NCBI GenBank assembly: GCA_036245525.1
Contig: BTPG01000004.1
Coordinates: 213,549,751 to 213,613,750, forward strand
Direction: 5' to 3'
DNA from: Semisulcospira habei
Taxonomy: Eukaryota; Mollusca; Gastropoda; Semisulcospiridae
Length of the DNA stretch: 64,000 nt
The translations under genes and the position numbers were made by a program. Numbering within the stretch: position 1 is the stretch's first letter; the number at the start of each line of letters is the position of its first letter. Shown piece after piece: positions 50,798 to 61,385 of the stretch. The notes beneath the pieces were generated by a model. The model was not told the origin of the DNA, ran no database searches, and saw only the letters and a program-made list of their open reading frames with translations.

Positions 50798-51078
50798 TGC
50801 ATCTGCTTATCGACTCCTTTGTCACATTTTAGTATGTGATTTTGAATCTGAGTGCTCCAAAGACACACAGAAGCATGAACCCCTTTCATGAAGGCCAGGC
50901 CCAGTTGGTTATGGGGCTATTCAGACATTTGATTTCTTTTGTCCAATGCAGTCGTGTGCTTTTTGCTATGTTTTTGTTTTTACAAATGCAAATTAGCTGC
51001 ATTAATTTGATTAAAAACAGAATTGGAAGACTGTCTTTACCTGACAGCAACAAGAAATCTGCAAACAATTTAATGACT

Positions 51079-51292
51079 TTAACTCATTCAACTCCGACAC
51101 GCCACTGCAAGACATGGATCGAGTGTGATAGTTCAAGGGTTGTGCCAAAATAGCTTGGCACCCATAGGTGCCAAGCTATTCTGGCACAATCCTTGAACTA
51201 TCACGCTCGATCTGTTTCCAGAAGTGTAATACAGTCTTCAGGAGGCAACTTCCAAATTTGCGGATTTCGGTCCTGGAGCAGAATGTGTTAAA
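51079..51292. mobile_element. Palindromic element, family A, TTAA-bounded, 214 bp
   Basis: TTAACTCATTCAACTCCGAC at 51079 and CAGAATGTGTTAA ending at 51292. The core is AATAGCTTGGCACCCATAGG with its mirror. Confidence 0.85.
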
Positions 51293-51380
51293 AAAATTTA
51301 TTCAATTTTCAATGATTTCAGTTTCAATTTTCCTATTGTACTGAGAAGTAGTGTCAGAACACACCTTTGACATAGCTAGA

Positions 51381-51922
51381 TTAAAGTACCATTATGCGTA
51401 AATTTGCAGACACATTTCAGCACCGTTTGTGTTTATTATGCCTTGTTAAGAAGCCTAATGAACTTTAACAGCAGTTGGGACACACAACAAAAGCACACGC
51501 GTATTCACACGTATTTATTCTGTGCAGTCGTTAGCGTGTTAATCTATTTTGGGTCGTTTCTTGTACTGATAGCGTTGTATTTATAGAGCAGAGTGGAGTC
51601 ATCGTCAGGTTACATGATGTTATGACGTCATGTGCTGAACTGGATTGTCCTGTGTCTAAATGAACCATAACTATAATAATAAATAATACCGATTATTATA
51701 TAGGCGCTTTTCCCCAATTCTGCGAATCGCGACTCAAAGCGCCGCGAACTGAACCCAACATGCACGCTCACGTGACACACACGCATTCACTCTGAAGGCA
51801 CAGACACAGGACATTCACGTGGTGGGAAGGGTCAGCTCAGCTACTAGACCTGTGTACATCATTTTGTAAGCATCTGTTACAGAAGCGTATCTTTGAACAG
51901 TTACGGCAGTAGTGGGACTTCA
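51381..51922. repeat. Dispersed repeat R1, copy 2, interrupted
   Basis: It parallels 24-386. A foreign block at about 51673-51846 sits where copy 1 reads AACTATAGCTAGACC. The block starts with AATAATAATAAATAATACCG and contains CGCTTTTCCCC and CGCCGCGAACTGAACCCAAC, like the (ATT)-tailed LINE 3' end at 13866. Confidence 0.7.
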
Positions 51923-53044
51923 CAATACTAAACCCCTTGCACATGCAGACACAAGCATTGTTTACAGTACCAGTAGCTGCGTGCACAACAAGACTAAACA
52001 AATCTCAGTATTCCAAATAAATGAAGGTCTGGTAACTTCTGCTTTCAGCAAGTGTTTACATCTCAAGTCACATAGTTATCATGTTGATTTGGCCATGCAT
52101 TTTTAGTTCACTTATGCTCCACTCATGTGCATGCAAATCATTCACATCCGTCAACAGGTAAGGCTAACCTAACAACAAAGGATGGGGGGGAGGGGGGAGG
52201 AAGGGGGTGTAGAGGAAGAAGGCAGAAGGCGTATGTATGTTAACACTCTGGCCACTCGCCAAAATATGAAAAATACAGGGAGGGGAGGGGGGGTGGGGGC
52301 GCTATATGACACTTTCACAGTTATCGATGCAGGGTGCCTTAATGATTCAGCCGCCTTGTGTGTGTAGCCACCCCTACTGAAAACATGCACTACTGGTGGC
52401 TTCATGCAGAAGGTGGTAAACAAAGTAATTAAAAATAACACATTTACTATGCAGCCTTAGAAAAAAAAATATATTGTCAGTGAGAGTGAGGATTGCAATG
52501 TACAGGAGCTGGTGTATAAAATGACTTAGCTGTATAGAAATGAGGAAGAGGAAGAAATGCATTTGTCAATCTCTTTACCACTGTACATGCAAGCCAACAG
52601 TCCTAATCTGACAAAATTCACTTGTGCTCCACTTATGCAATCAGTAAACAGTACGCAGAAAGGGGTTTTATAAATTAGAGGAGTCATTCAATTTTCAAGC
52701 TTAACAATTTTTGTGCCTCGACTGCTGCATTCACAGCATATGTAGTTTTGCAAATGAGAATGAGGACTGCACAGTCTGGGAGGAGGTGTATACATGTTGT
52801 CCAGCTCTGGAAATAATTATGTCATGAAACACATGAATAACATGTATTCACCAATTTCAGTGTGATCCTGCACATAGGAAACCATGGCATGCATCTAAGA
52901 AAATGCAAAATGAGTTAAATTATTAGCATTTCAAAACTCCTCACTCCACTGATCATCATGCAAAAACAGAATTTGAAAGGCACACAAAATGGAACTATTC
53001 AACTTCAAGATGTAAAGTAATGTTTTTGCATGATAGTCAGGTAA
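51923..53044. other. Interval with little recognised
   Basis: No exon is supported on either strand. A purine-rich GGGGA run lies at 52180-52215 and another at 52275-52300. GTAAACA and CTCCACT.ATGC segments recur weakly. Confidence 0.4.
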
Positions 53045-53140
53045 GGATGATACTGATAGTTCAATGGTGGTGGAATAATAATGGTGGTTGAATAATACTT
53101 GGCGCCTAATACTTAAGCTATTCTGGTACCACCCTTGTGC
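53045..53140. mobile_element. Diverged family A element next to a LINE insertion
   Basis: ATAGTTCAATGGTGG..TTGGCGCCTAATAC..AGCTATTCTGGTACCACC. The right terminal part TAAAATCAGCCTCAGGATG, ending in GGGTTAA, lies at 53965-53992, after the LINE. Confidence 0.6.
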
Positions 53141-53164
53141 TAAAATGGTTTATATTCTTGTTTC

Positions 53165-53885
53165 CCTGCCACGGTCTTCGACAAAGTTCTATCTTTTGAC
53201 CCCCATATTCAGAACTGCATCAATAAGGCCAACAAAATGGCTGGAGTAATTAAGAGAGCTTTTAATTATTTGGACAAGGACATTTTTAGTAAACTGTATA
53301 AATCACTAGTCAGACCACATTTAGAGTATGCAAACACTGTATGGTACCCATGTTTAAAGAGACAATCAGCTGCACTCAAAAGGGTACAGAGACGAGCAAC
53401 AAAGCTGGTCAAAGAATGTAGAAATATGACTTATTCAGACAGACTCAGATACTTTGGATTACACTCCTTATGCGGACGTAGAATACGGGGAGACTTAATC
53501 CAAGTTTTTAAAATTTATAATGGCATCGACGACCTAAAGTGGAACGACTTTTTTGCAACACCATTCTGTGACAGAACCCGAAATTCTAAAGGGAAAATCT
53601 TTGTACAGCACTGTAACACTAACCTGCGGAAGTTTTGTTTTACTAACAGAGTTGCCATTGTTTGGAATGACTTACCAGTTTCATTAAAAAAAGCATCTAA
53701 TATAAATTCTTTTAAAAACCAGCTGGACGAATTACCAAAATTTAAAGAGATTTTTTATTTCTATGATGAATGATTTTATAGGAAAATTGCATGCATAGCA
53801 GACCCATAAAGGAACTAAAGAAAGAAAGGACATTTATAAAGGCCTCACGGCCTATTTTGTCCCCACAATACTACTACTACTACTA
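53165..53885 (+). mobile_element. CR1-like LINE 3' end with (CTA)n tail
   Basis: The frame reads KSLVRPHLEYANTVWYPCLK, LKRVQRRATKLVKECRNMTY and RRIRGDLIQVFKIYNGID, the C-terminal domain of CR1-type ORF2. It is open to TGA at 53771-53773. The tail CTACTACTACTACTAC ends at 53884. ACGGTC occurs on both sides (53171 and 53885), a possible short target duplication. Confidence 0.8.
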
Positions 53886-54122
53886 CGGTCAACCAATTGA
53901 CCATTATCTATCTCCTAATCTGTTATAATATAGCCTCCATAGGACAATAAGCAAAATTTATAAAATCAGCCTCAGGATGTAATGGGTTAACATTACATGC
54001 ATGCCAACAGTCCTAACCAAACCGTCAAACGCGTCAACCTAACTTCGGACAAATCGATCTGTTGTGTCACATTTGGTAGCCGGCTAAAGTGGTATGCGAC
54101 AAATAACAAATAAGATTCTTAC

Positions 54123-54287
54123 CTGTTGCAAAATGTTAAGTATTGGCAAAACGCGATGAAGCAAACGTATTTCAATGGGAAGAAAAGACCTGTCCTTTCC
54201 TACAGATCTGTAGGACTTCGAGGAATTTTGTCCTTGCTTCCGCACTGCTTTCGGTTCCCGTTTTGCGCAATATGAGAAGAAAACCAT
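54123..54287 (-). CDS. Candidate first exon of unknown gene
   Basis: The ATG at 54287 opens 55 codons rich in Arg, Lys and Ser, then meets a near-consensus donor CAACAG|GTAAGAAT in phase 0. No known domain is seen, and no following exon was found on the minus strand. A second ATG in another frame lies just upstream. It may equally be a 5' untranslated exon. Confidence 0.25.
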
Positions 54288-54379
54288 ACACGAATTTCAT
54301 CGTATGACGGACAATTCGCCCACATATCCTAAGTCGTCCAAACAACTAGGAGTTAGGATCATCTCACCGAAGTTAGTCA

Positions 54380-54500
54380 TCGTCGTCCAAAGTAACAGTC
54401 AAATGAGAATCTATATCTCCTGCTTTTAGAGGGACACGAGAGAATCTACAGCTCTTTTTTTTTTTTGCAGGGGCACACTGATGAGAATCTATGTCATTTG
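54380..54500. mobile_element. Degenerate family C half elements
   Basis: AATGAGAATCTATATCTCCT and GATGAGAATCTATGTCATTT are single arms of the C hairpin, about 65 bases apart. Confidence 0.4.
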
Positions 54501-54519
54501 CTTCTGCTGGGCCAGCATT

Positions 54520-55560
54520 TGAGTGTAGTAAACTGAATGGCATAACTAACTCGTTCGGCCGTTTGCCCAGACAGCGGGGTGTGCTCACTGAGACTAGGAG
54601 TCGGTTGCTTGGCTCAGGTTCACTTGTTTTTGCTTCAAGCAAGTTTGGAATTCAGTATGTACAAGTTTACCGGCAGTAGTAAGAGGCGAGGCTGTGTAGC
54701 TCAGCAGAATGTTTAGACGTGAAAAAGGCCAGCTGGTGTACTCATGGGCAGTGACCGCGCTTCGCCAAGTGTCGTTTTCTCCCTTAGTCTTCACGGGCAG
54801 GCCTCTCGCTGCAGTGCCAGTCAGCTGGTCACTGCAAAGTAATTTTCCCTGCAGAGATTTTGTTGGATTTTGTTTGTTAACTATGTATTCTTGTAAAAGT
54901 ACGATTGATTTTTCATCTGCAACTGAGAAACTGAAGTTTTTCAGTACAATAATATAGCGTTTAAAGTGCTCTAAGGAGTGTTGGCAATGGTTTCAGTACT
55001 GACAAACGCGTATTATGCTAGAAAAGCAACGGTTCTAAATCATGGAAGAATGCTTCACCATTTCAAGTTGTAAAGCATAAGATAATGATTTTGGTCGGGC
55101 GGGCAAGTTTTCTCAATATTATGTGCGAATCTAGCAAGACTCTCGGCCTGTGCTTACGAGCGCAGTGTTCCTGGCGACAAGGGCAAGTTCAGTGACCGGC
55201 ACCCGGCTTGACCGCATCCAGAGTCAAAATGCTATCGTTCAAAATGACATACAGATTCAGAAATTGATATTGTCCCATGCCAAGTTGACTATGAAAATCT
55301 TTCTTTTTATACATTAAAACAACATATGTGTCTCCCATATTCTCGCGTCCACTCGACGTACGTTCTATTCACCTCTTTTTTACCAAACGGTAATATTCTC
55401 AAATGGGTCGGTTAACAGGTTGCTCGGCTGTGTAGCATTTCCGGTTTGGCCTTTCAGAGAAGTGTTTACGTGTGCGCGTTGGAAAGTTTTTTGCGAAGTT
55501 TTCGTGTATATGCATAGATATTTTGTGTAGCCATGTAGTTATTTAAGTGTTCTGTTTTCA
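54520..55560. other. Interval with no supported gene
   Basis: Only short frames. An ETS-like CATTTCCGG lies near 55438, with pyrimidine-rich DNA around it, but no coding start follows. Confidence 0.35.
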
Positions 55561-55919
55561 AGTGTATCTCAAGCTAATAACACTATTTCTACACTTTGTT
55601 TGGTCTCTACTTTTGGGTGGCAAAATATTCTCATGTTATTTAGGAAATGTTTGAGACAACAAAACTTGTATTGCTGCACCATACATGTATACATTAATAT
55701 AATAATACTGAAAACAATGAAAGAATTGCGAGTAATGCATTCTAAGGATAATTCATGACACAAACAATTGACAATCTGAAACAAACTCTTTAATTTTATC
55801 AGCATGACAATAAATATGAATTACTGGGTACATTACTACAAGTTTCACTATTGTACCGACAAAACAGAACAAAATAAGTTTCACTATTGTACTGACAGAA
55901 CATAAAAAGTTGGAGGAAA

Positions 55920-55962
55920 AACAAAAAACAAACACAAAAAAAAAAAAAAAAAAAAAAAACCC
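55920..55962. repeat. A-rich tract
   Basis: A nearly pure A run of about 40 bases, which could be the tail of a plus-strand retroelement or simple sequence. The overlapping poly-Phe frame is not a gene. Confidence 0.8.
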
Positions 55963-56340
55963 ACATTTACACAAAAGTTGAAGATCACACACGCCCATGA
56001 TACAAAAACCGTATGAAAATATCAGGGCGTGAGTGAGACAACAACCTGCTGGCATCAGTAGGTAGGCCTTAGAGTCGGTAGTCCTAATCCCTACCAAAAA
56101 TATGGGGATATAACTTCAACGGAGATTTTGACACGTGCAACAAAACGCTGCGCAAAATAACTATCTCCGCCACGGTTTGGTCCGCTGACGATGAGGAGTA
56201 CCGGCAATTTAAAGCAAAACTTCCTCGAAACACACATGAACTAGACATAAAAATTCAGACTGACTTGTGTCGCTCGAGTGTGTACGGCCGGCCGATAAAA
56301 AAACAGGCCATTTCATCGGATAGTGTGCGATGTGATACAC

Positions 56341-56520
56341 TTTTTTCAAACAAAAAGGTTTCAAACACGAACAATAACGGCGAATGAAAGGTTTGTGGTC
56401 AAAACATGGTATTTGCAACAAGTCATACAGCTTTTTTTCGTTGTTGTGGCAACCTTTTACTGCGCAATGTCGGCCGCTAGATCGGGAACTTGTGTAGGGT
56501 TTTGTATTCACAGCTTCCAT
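56341..56520 (-). CDS. Candidate first exon of a THAP-like zinc-finger gene
   Basis: ATG at 56520 opens 60 codons with HCAVKGCHNNEKKLYDLL, then PCFDHKPF and YCSCLKPFCL. The opening C..GC.N resembles the start of THAP DNA-binding domains, and the following Cys/His residues resemble variants found in invertebrates. The donor AAAAAA|GTGTAT is in phase 0; the rest of the domain would lie on a later exon I could not find. Upstream on the same strand, ACTTCCGG (an ETS site) lies 20 bases before the ATG. A YY1-like AAAATGGCCGC occurs at 56570 on the other strand, which fits a TATA-less promoter. Confidence 0.4.
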
Positions 56521-56529
56521 GTTTGCAAG

Positions 56530-56600
56530 CAAAACCGGAAGTCGTCCCCAGTAGGTCGAAGGTCATGTTCAAAATGGCCGCACCCATCATTTCTAATTAA
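56530..56600. promoter_or_regulatory. Possible TATA-less promoter with ETS and YY1-like sites
   Basis: CCGGAAGT near 56535 and AAAATGGCCGC near 56570 lie just upstream of the THAP-like start codon. Both motifs are common in housekeeping promoters. The assignment rests on motif match only. Confidence 0.3.
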
Positions 56601-57329
56601 AAAGACGTGAATACGGCGCAGATTCAAACTGTTGGCAACTGCATGCCCCTGAGGGGAGAAGCCTTTAGGTCTACAGAAGGGTCGTGACAGGTCGTTTCGG
56701 CGGTAATTTTTTCGGCGACACCGTGATAAAGGGAGGCAAGTCCATTGACTAAAGCCGTCGCCACTCATTTACAGAAAATACAGGTGAATGAGACAAAAGG
56801 CAGAAAAAAAAAGAAAAGAATGCATAAAGAACTAAGAGAGCAAGACCGGTAAGAGGAACCAAAAATATACCTAACAGGTGTACCCAGTTGTCATAATTAA
56901 AGTGGTCTTGAAGGGATAAACTACTGATCGACTTGAGAACACATTTATTACTATTTAAATGACCCAAGTTTGTACAAAACAAACCGAATCAGAAAAGAGT
57001 TAAACTGTACATTTTATTTATTTTAAAATCACTCACACAAACATATAAAATAAATAATAACTAACTATGCAATAAGCATTGACTTGTCAACGGTCACTCA
57101 ACCCTAACCCCTCCTCCACCGACGCCTCCCCCCCCCCCCCCTTCTAAAAAAAACCCCCACATGTTCCGACTACTACCGCAAACAGGAAGTAGCAGTTTTT
57201 ACGAGCTTCCGCAGAGTCGTAGAGTCCGCAGATTCGTACCTAATCAAGAACTTAATCCCGAGTCAAGACCCCAAAACTTACAAAAGTTCCAAAGCAGGTC
57301 TAGAACGAACTATCGCCCAATTGAACTGC

Positions 57330-57412
57330 CGCCGAAACGACCAACGCCGAAACGACCACACGCCGAAACGACCAACTGCCTCGCCGAAACGGCTCGTCGC
57401 CGAAACGACCTG
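57330..57412. repeat. Short tandem repeat of CCGAAACGACC
   Basis: CGCCGAAACGACCAAC and variants occur about six times with a period of 12 to 18 bases. It lies in an open frame that looks coding only because of the repeat. Confidence 0.7.
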
Positions 57413-57693
57413 TTCTACAGAAGTAGCAACACACTGGTTGTCTCTCTCGATTCGCTGCACGGAGGGAGACAACTGAATACTGCGACAACGATGGTCGTCG
57501 TGCCGGCACGGATCATAGTCTAAACTCAGAACCGACCAAACTTCCAGCTGACACGGATTATTAACTGACCGAGGTCGGTCCGTGTAGTTGGTAGGTCCGA
57601 GTCCATGACTGAAGCAGACCATACGTCCGCCGTGCTCCGCTGATTTTCTTTCAGTTTGTACTCAGGAGAGTTCACGGTCTGTTCCCAATGCGC

Positions 57694-57694
57694 N
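57694..57694. other. Ambiguous base (N)
   Basis: The only N in the window, at the point where the right arm of a family A hairpin begins. The left arm is missing. Confidence 0.95.
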
Positions 57695-57780
57695 ATAGCT
57701 AATCTGACACTACCCTTGAATTATCAGGGTCGATCCATCTCTTGCTGTGGGGCGTTGGGAGAAAAAAAAAGAGTTAAGTG
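57695..57780. mobile_element. Right half of a family A element
   Basis: ATAGCTAATCTGACACTACC, then CTTGAATTATCAGGGTCGAT and CATCTCTTGCTGTGG. A family D half (TTAACTCTTTCTAGATGAGC) follows at about 57788. Confidence 0.6.
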
Positions 57781-58149
57781 TAAATGAGTTAACTCTTTCT
57801 AGATGAGCCACATAAGGATACGCGGCTTCTTCTCTGCGTGTTTGTACGGCTACAGCACGCATCAAATACGGATTTCATAGGCCTGAGGAACAGACTAGTG
57901 CAGACGATTCTCGCATATGAAACGAACCCAATGCGCACGGCAAAAAGTCATGCGCGGGCCCGATGGCCTTTCGCGCATTGGGTTGTTACTTACGGTTAAG
58001 GGGCAGTAGAATACCCGGTCTCAGTCTCTGTAACGGGTCCCGCGGAGTCTCAGACTCCGATGGATTCTGAAACTGAGAAGGCCGGGTAGAAAAGTCTTAT
58101 CTGAGGCAAGACAAGCACTATCTATAGCCTCACCTAGGTATCTGGTTAG

Positions 58150-58300
58150 TGGAGTGAAGACAAACACTGACAGTTTTACTGAGTCAGAGTCCGAAATAGC
58201 TCAGGCGGTTAAGCGTCGGAGCAAGAGAGCGAAGGGAATCGCCGGGTCGTGGGCAGGGGATCTAACTGTTGTCTGTCCAGCGCTGTGATTCCCCTTGGTT
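58150..58300 (+). mobile_element. tRNA-derived SINE head, plus orientation
   Basis: GTCCGAAATAGCTCAGGCGG, then TTAAGCG gives an A box, and GCCGGGTCGTGGG leads towards the B box, which is lost here (GCAGGGGATC). The same head occurs on the other strand at 58745-58640. Confidence 0.65.
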
Positions 58301-58399
58301 TGAGTACTGACAATTCTGCCAGCGCTAGCCTCACCTATCTGGTTTGTGAGTAAACACTGACTGATTACCACTGAGCCGTTGTATGGGCGAATTTTTTTT

Positions 58400-58760
58400 T
58401 TGAAGCCTTGGCCGGGACACTTCTTCGACGCACATTTCGGCTAGAGATCTGCTCCATGGTGGGCGGCACTGACGGACGGGTTATGGGGGGACTATTGCCT
58501 AGTGGAGTACGCCCTGAACACTGATCAATTCAGGCGCATTGCAACTGTGCGAGCCACTTTGATTTACCAGGACCTATCAACGGATGCTATGGAACAAGCG
58601 TCTTTTTTTCCCCTGGATCAGTTGCGAGTCCAGCTACCGGGACCGGAACGGGGTTTCGAACCCACGACCCGGCGATTCCCTTCGCTCTCTTGCTCCGACG
58701 CTTAACCGCCTGAGCTATTTCGGACTCTGACTCAGTAAAACTGTCGGTTCTACCCTTCTT
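58400..58760 (-). mobile_element. tRNA-derived SINE, minus orientation
   Basis: On the minus strand AATAGCTCAGGCGGTTAAGC (A box) and GGTTCGAAACC (B box) are about 60 bases apart, and the body continues through the sequence shared with 17217-17340. The head resembles a Leu/Ser-type tRNA with a long variable arm, but the acceptor stem does not pair. Confidence 0.7.
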
Positions 58761-58969
58761 GTCCCAATCCCAGCATGTCAGTGACTCAGCCTACGCACAC
58801 GTACCAGAGGTCGTATCAGTTCCCGGCACTGCCGTTTGAGCCGGCGTAACGGAAAGAACTCACCTGCGTTTGAAGGGGAAAAAAAGAAGAAAAGCCTTTC
58901 GTTTAAGACATTCAGATTTCTTATTTTAAAGTTAGCCCTTTTGTCCAGCATTATCGTAGAATATACTAC

Positions 58970-59173
58970 GAACGCACTACAGCAGGAGATCATGGTCGAC
59001 CGTGGTAATTCAAGGGTAGTGCCAGATTAGCTTGGCGCCTGTCGGCGCCAAGCTAATCTGGCACTGCCCTTGAATTATCATGGTCGACCCATCTACTGCA
59101 ACACTGAGGTGTATAGTCGTTAGATGACGCCTCCAAAATTTGGGAAATACGTGCGTCAGGCTGAATGAGTTAA
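58970..59173. mobile_element. Palindromic element, family A
   Basis: AGATTAGCTTGGCGCCTGTC and its mirror, arms extending to CATGGTCGACC. The right end CAGGCTGAATGAGTTAA is at 59157-59173. Confidence 0.8.
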
Positions 59174-59180
59174 TACTGGC

Positions 59181-59456
59181 CTAGATGCGCTTCTCATAAT
59201 TATAGTCTTCCCACATGCCCAGGGGGCGGGTAAACTGCCCATAACGCAGTATCGCCAGGATAATCAGTGTAAAGGCCGTGGGAATAATGGCCATCCAGCA
59301 GGGAAGGTGAACGAATGACCCGGGGCTGTCGTCCAGTGCCCAGTTCGCAAACAAAGGCACGGCTTGTCTTCGGCGGCCAGAGTTTGCCCAGGTCGGCCTG
59401 ATGAACGGTTGCGTACTGCGATGTCTTACCAATAACTCTAAGGCAAAGCGGGGCAA
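59181..59456 (-). CDS. Candidate terminal exon with a membrane segment
   Basis: The minus-strand frame ends in TAG at 59183-59181. Its last 40 residues include WMAIIPTAFTLIILAILRYG, a plausible membrane segment, followed by a short tail with FTRPLGMWEDYNYEKRI. GC-rich third positions set it apart from its surroundings. I do not recognise the family and see no obvious acceptor; upstream exons would lie at higher coordinates. Confidence 0.35.
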   Translation of the reverse strand: MPRFALELLVRHRSTQPFIRPTWANSGRRRQAVPLFANWALDDSPGSFVHLPCWMAIIPTAFTLIILAILRYGQFTRPLGMWEDYNYEKRI

Positions 59457-59529
59457 CTCAGTACATGTATTATGGAGTAGATTAAGATCGCTATAATCTC
59501 AAACCCTGATGAACAAACCGCACGGATGA

Positions 59530-59590
59530 AGGCCGTACGACCAAAAGACATGGATCACCATGGGCTCATGAGGATCTATGCTTCTTGAGA
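59530..59590. mobile_element. Half of a family C element
   Basis: CCATGGGCTCATGAGGATCT followed by ATGCTTCTTGAGATGG; only one arm is present. Confidence 0.5.
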
Positions 59591-59687
59591 TGGAGGGTTT
59601 TAGCGTCACTTCAGTAACAAGTGTCAACTGTATCGAATGATGACTGAGCTCTGCCGTCATTTTGCAAAGCCAGTATGCCCGTTTTGG

Positions 59688-60175
59688 GGGTAAGCGAGTC
59701 GAGATTTTCATAGTATAACTACGAAATCTCGCTGTAGTCTGACAAGTGGGCATAATGTCTTTTGCCAAATAACGACAGAGCTGTCAAAATGTTGAGTACG
59801 TGTTTAGACTAGTCAGTGGCTGTTTTATAGTGACATTTCTGGGGATATTTCGTGTATTAAACAGCGGGTGTGCAAACACTTGGTATACTTACCAGTGCAG
59901 CGGACATGTAGCTGTCATAGTCAAGAATTGTTTGCTGGCTCCGTGTCATGCTTGGGCTTCAAGTAATATCAAGTCTTAGGATGTCACACCAAAAACTGAT
60001 ACGTATGTAATGATACTGAAAAAAAAGCGTTACTGCTTGGTTTGACTTGGGGACTATTTGCCTGGTGAGGGCAATATGCAGTAAGTCCATGTTTGTGAAA
60101 AGCGAGATTCCCATAGTCATGCAATGTAAATCTTGCTTTTCACAAATTAATTGACTTACTGTCAGACTGTCGGTT
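59688..60175. mobile_element. Family E-like hairpins
   Basis: CGAGATTTTCATAGTATAAC with CTACGAAATCTCG lies at 59700-59733, and TTTGTGAAAAGCGAGATTCC with AATCTTGCTTTTCACAAA at 60103-60150. They share the family E core motif. Confidence 0.5.
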
Positions 60176-60194
60176 TATTGGTCAAGACGTGTTG

Positions 60195-60418
60195 GCACGT
60201 TCACTGCCAAGAAAAACTTGAAATGAACACCACACTACTGCAAGAGGTATAGATCCTCATGAACCCCCGCAATTGCGGGGGCTCATGAGGATCTATGCCT
60301 CTTGCTGAAACGAATTTCTATCCTTTTTTCATGGGACAGCCGGAGCTATGCTTTTTCGCGTTGAATTTACACAGATTTCAGACGTACAATGTCAGTACAG
60401 TGGCAGCGAAGTTGTTAA
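60195..60418. mobile_element. Palindromic element, family C, full length
   Basis: GTTCACTGCCAAGAAAAAC on the left and GTGGCAGCGAAGTTGTTAA ending at 60418. The central hairpin GAGGTATAGATCCTCATGAA..TCATGAGGATCTATGCCTC surrounds CCCCCGCAATTGCGGGGG. Confidence 0.8.
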
Positions 60419-60474
60419 TTAGCATCCAGCTGAATAGCACGTTACACGGTTAAAAAGGCTTTTACCTACAAGTA

Positions 60475-60640
60475 CCGTTTGCGGGAGTACTCCTCAGCTA
60501 AGACAGACCCACTCGGGGAGTACGCCACAAGTAGGCCTACACTTCTATTATGAGATCTCGTTTCAATAGTACGTGTGACGGACTCCCGGAATCCGCCTAT
60601 TTGGAGGGTACGTACTCCTGCAAACGGAACGGGTATTTTA
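60475..60640. mobile_element. Family H-like inverted repeat
   Basis: GTACCGTTTGCGGGAGTACT..ACGTACTCCTGCAAACGG are mirrored ends, with ATGAGATCTCGTTTCAATAG and GTACGCCACAAGTAGG inside. Related to 11126-11390. Confidence 0.55.
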
Positions 60641-60825
60641 TTTTGTTTCCCGGCAAATTTGTCTGATGGCAAGTTCGTACGCTGAATATTTCATAGTTTG
60701 GTTATATGCCGATTCAGTTTCACTTCGTGATTTTTCTTGTTTCATGTCACGGCGTTCGTTTTCTGGGATTTCGGACGTATAGTATTAATGCTGAATAAAA
60801 CTGACTGTGCGCTAGTTTTTAAAAC

Positions 60826-61026
60826 CCAAGGTCGCATTTCCCAAATCTTGGAGGTGTCACTTAACGAATGAGTACCAGATGCAGGAGATGGATCGATCTT
60901 GATAATTAGTCAAGGGTTGTGCCAGATTTGCTTGGCGCCTGAAGGCGCCAAGCAAATCTGGTACAACCCTTGAATTATCATGGTCGATACATCGCCTGCT
61001 GTAGTGTGACGGGGCTGAATGGGTAA
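60826..61026. mobile_element. Palindromic element, family A
   Basis: GCCAGATTTGCTTGGCGCCT and its mirror GGCGCCAAGCAAATCTGG. The outer arms GGAGATGGATCGATCTTGAT are intact; terminal TTAA is not. Confidence 0.75.
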
Positions 61027-61257
61027 ACACTGATTCTGTTTGAAATTATGATTCTTCAAACAGTAATCATTTCATTACAAAAGGCCGACCTTTCGTACCA
61101 GCTGATGATGGAGCGAGTAAGTGTCTGCACTGATTTAATGATCATGAGAGAGTAATTGCCGGGTGAGTGACTGATCGCGACTGTGGCTGTCGTGGGACCG
61201 AAGACGTATTGCTAATAGGGATGGTAGGCTGCAGACAGGTCCCTTTTGGCGGGTAGA

Positions 61258-61385
61258 AAATAACTCAACGAAGAAAGAGGCACACATAGAAAAGCCAGTC
61301 GACTGTCTTTTCTAAGCGTGCTTCTTTCTTCGTTGTATGCGCCTGGGAGTCACTTTTTGGGTCTGGTTTTCGGTGGGTAGACGAC
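61258..61385. mobile_element. Short family F palindrome
   Basis: CAACGAAGAAAGAGGCACAC and GCGTGCTTCTTTCTTCGTTG are mirror arms around AGTCGACT. GGGAGTCACTTTTTGGGTCTGG follows, as in the other F copies. Confidence 0.65.

Noticed and set aside
56508..56768. An 86-codon minus-strand frame upstream of the THAP-like exon
   Set aside because: It overlaps the THAP-like start in another frame and has no motif; the ETS/YY1 sites suggest this stretch is promoter.
57161..57523. A 120-codon protein gene
   Set aside because: The frame is sustained by a short tandem repeat (CCGAAACGACC), and the rest shows no domain or splice signals.
58640..58745. A Leu/Ser-type tRNA gene on the minus strand
   Set aside because: The head is followed by a repeat body, occurs a second time nearby and lacks a paired acceptor stem.
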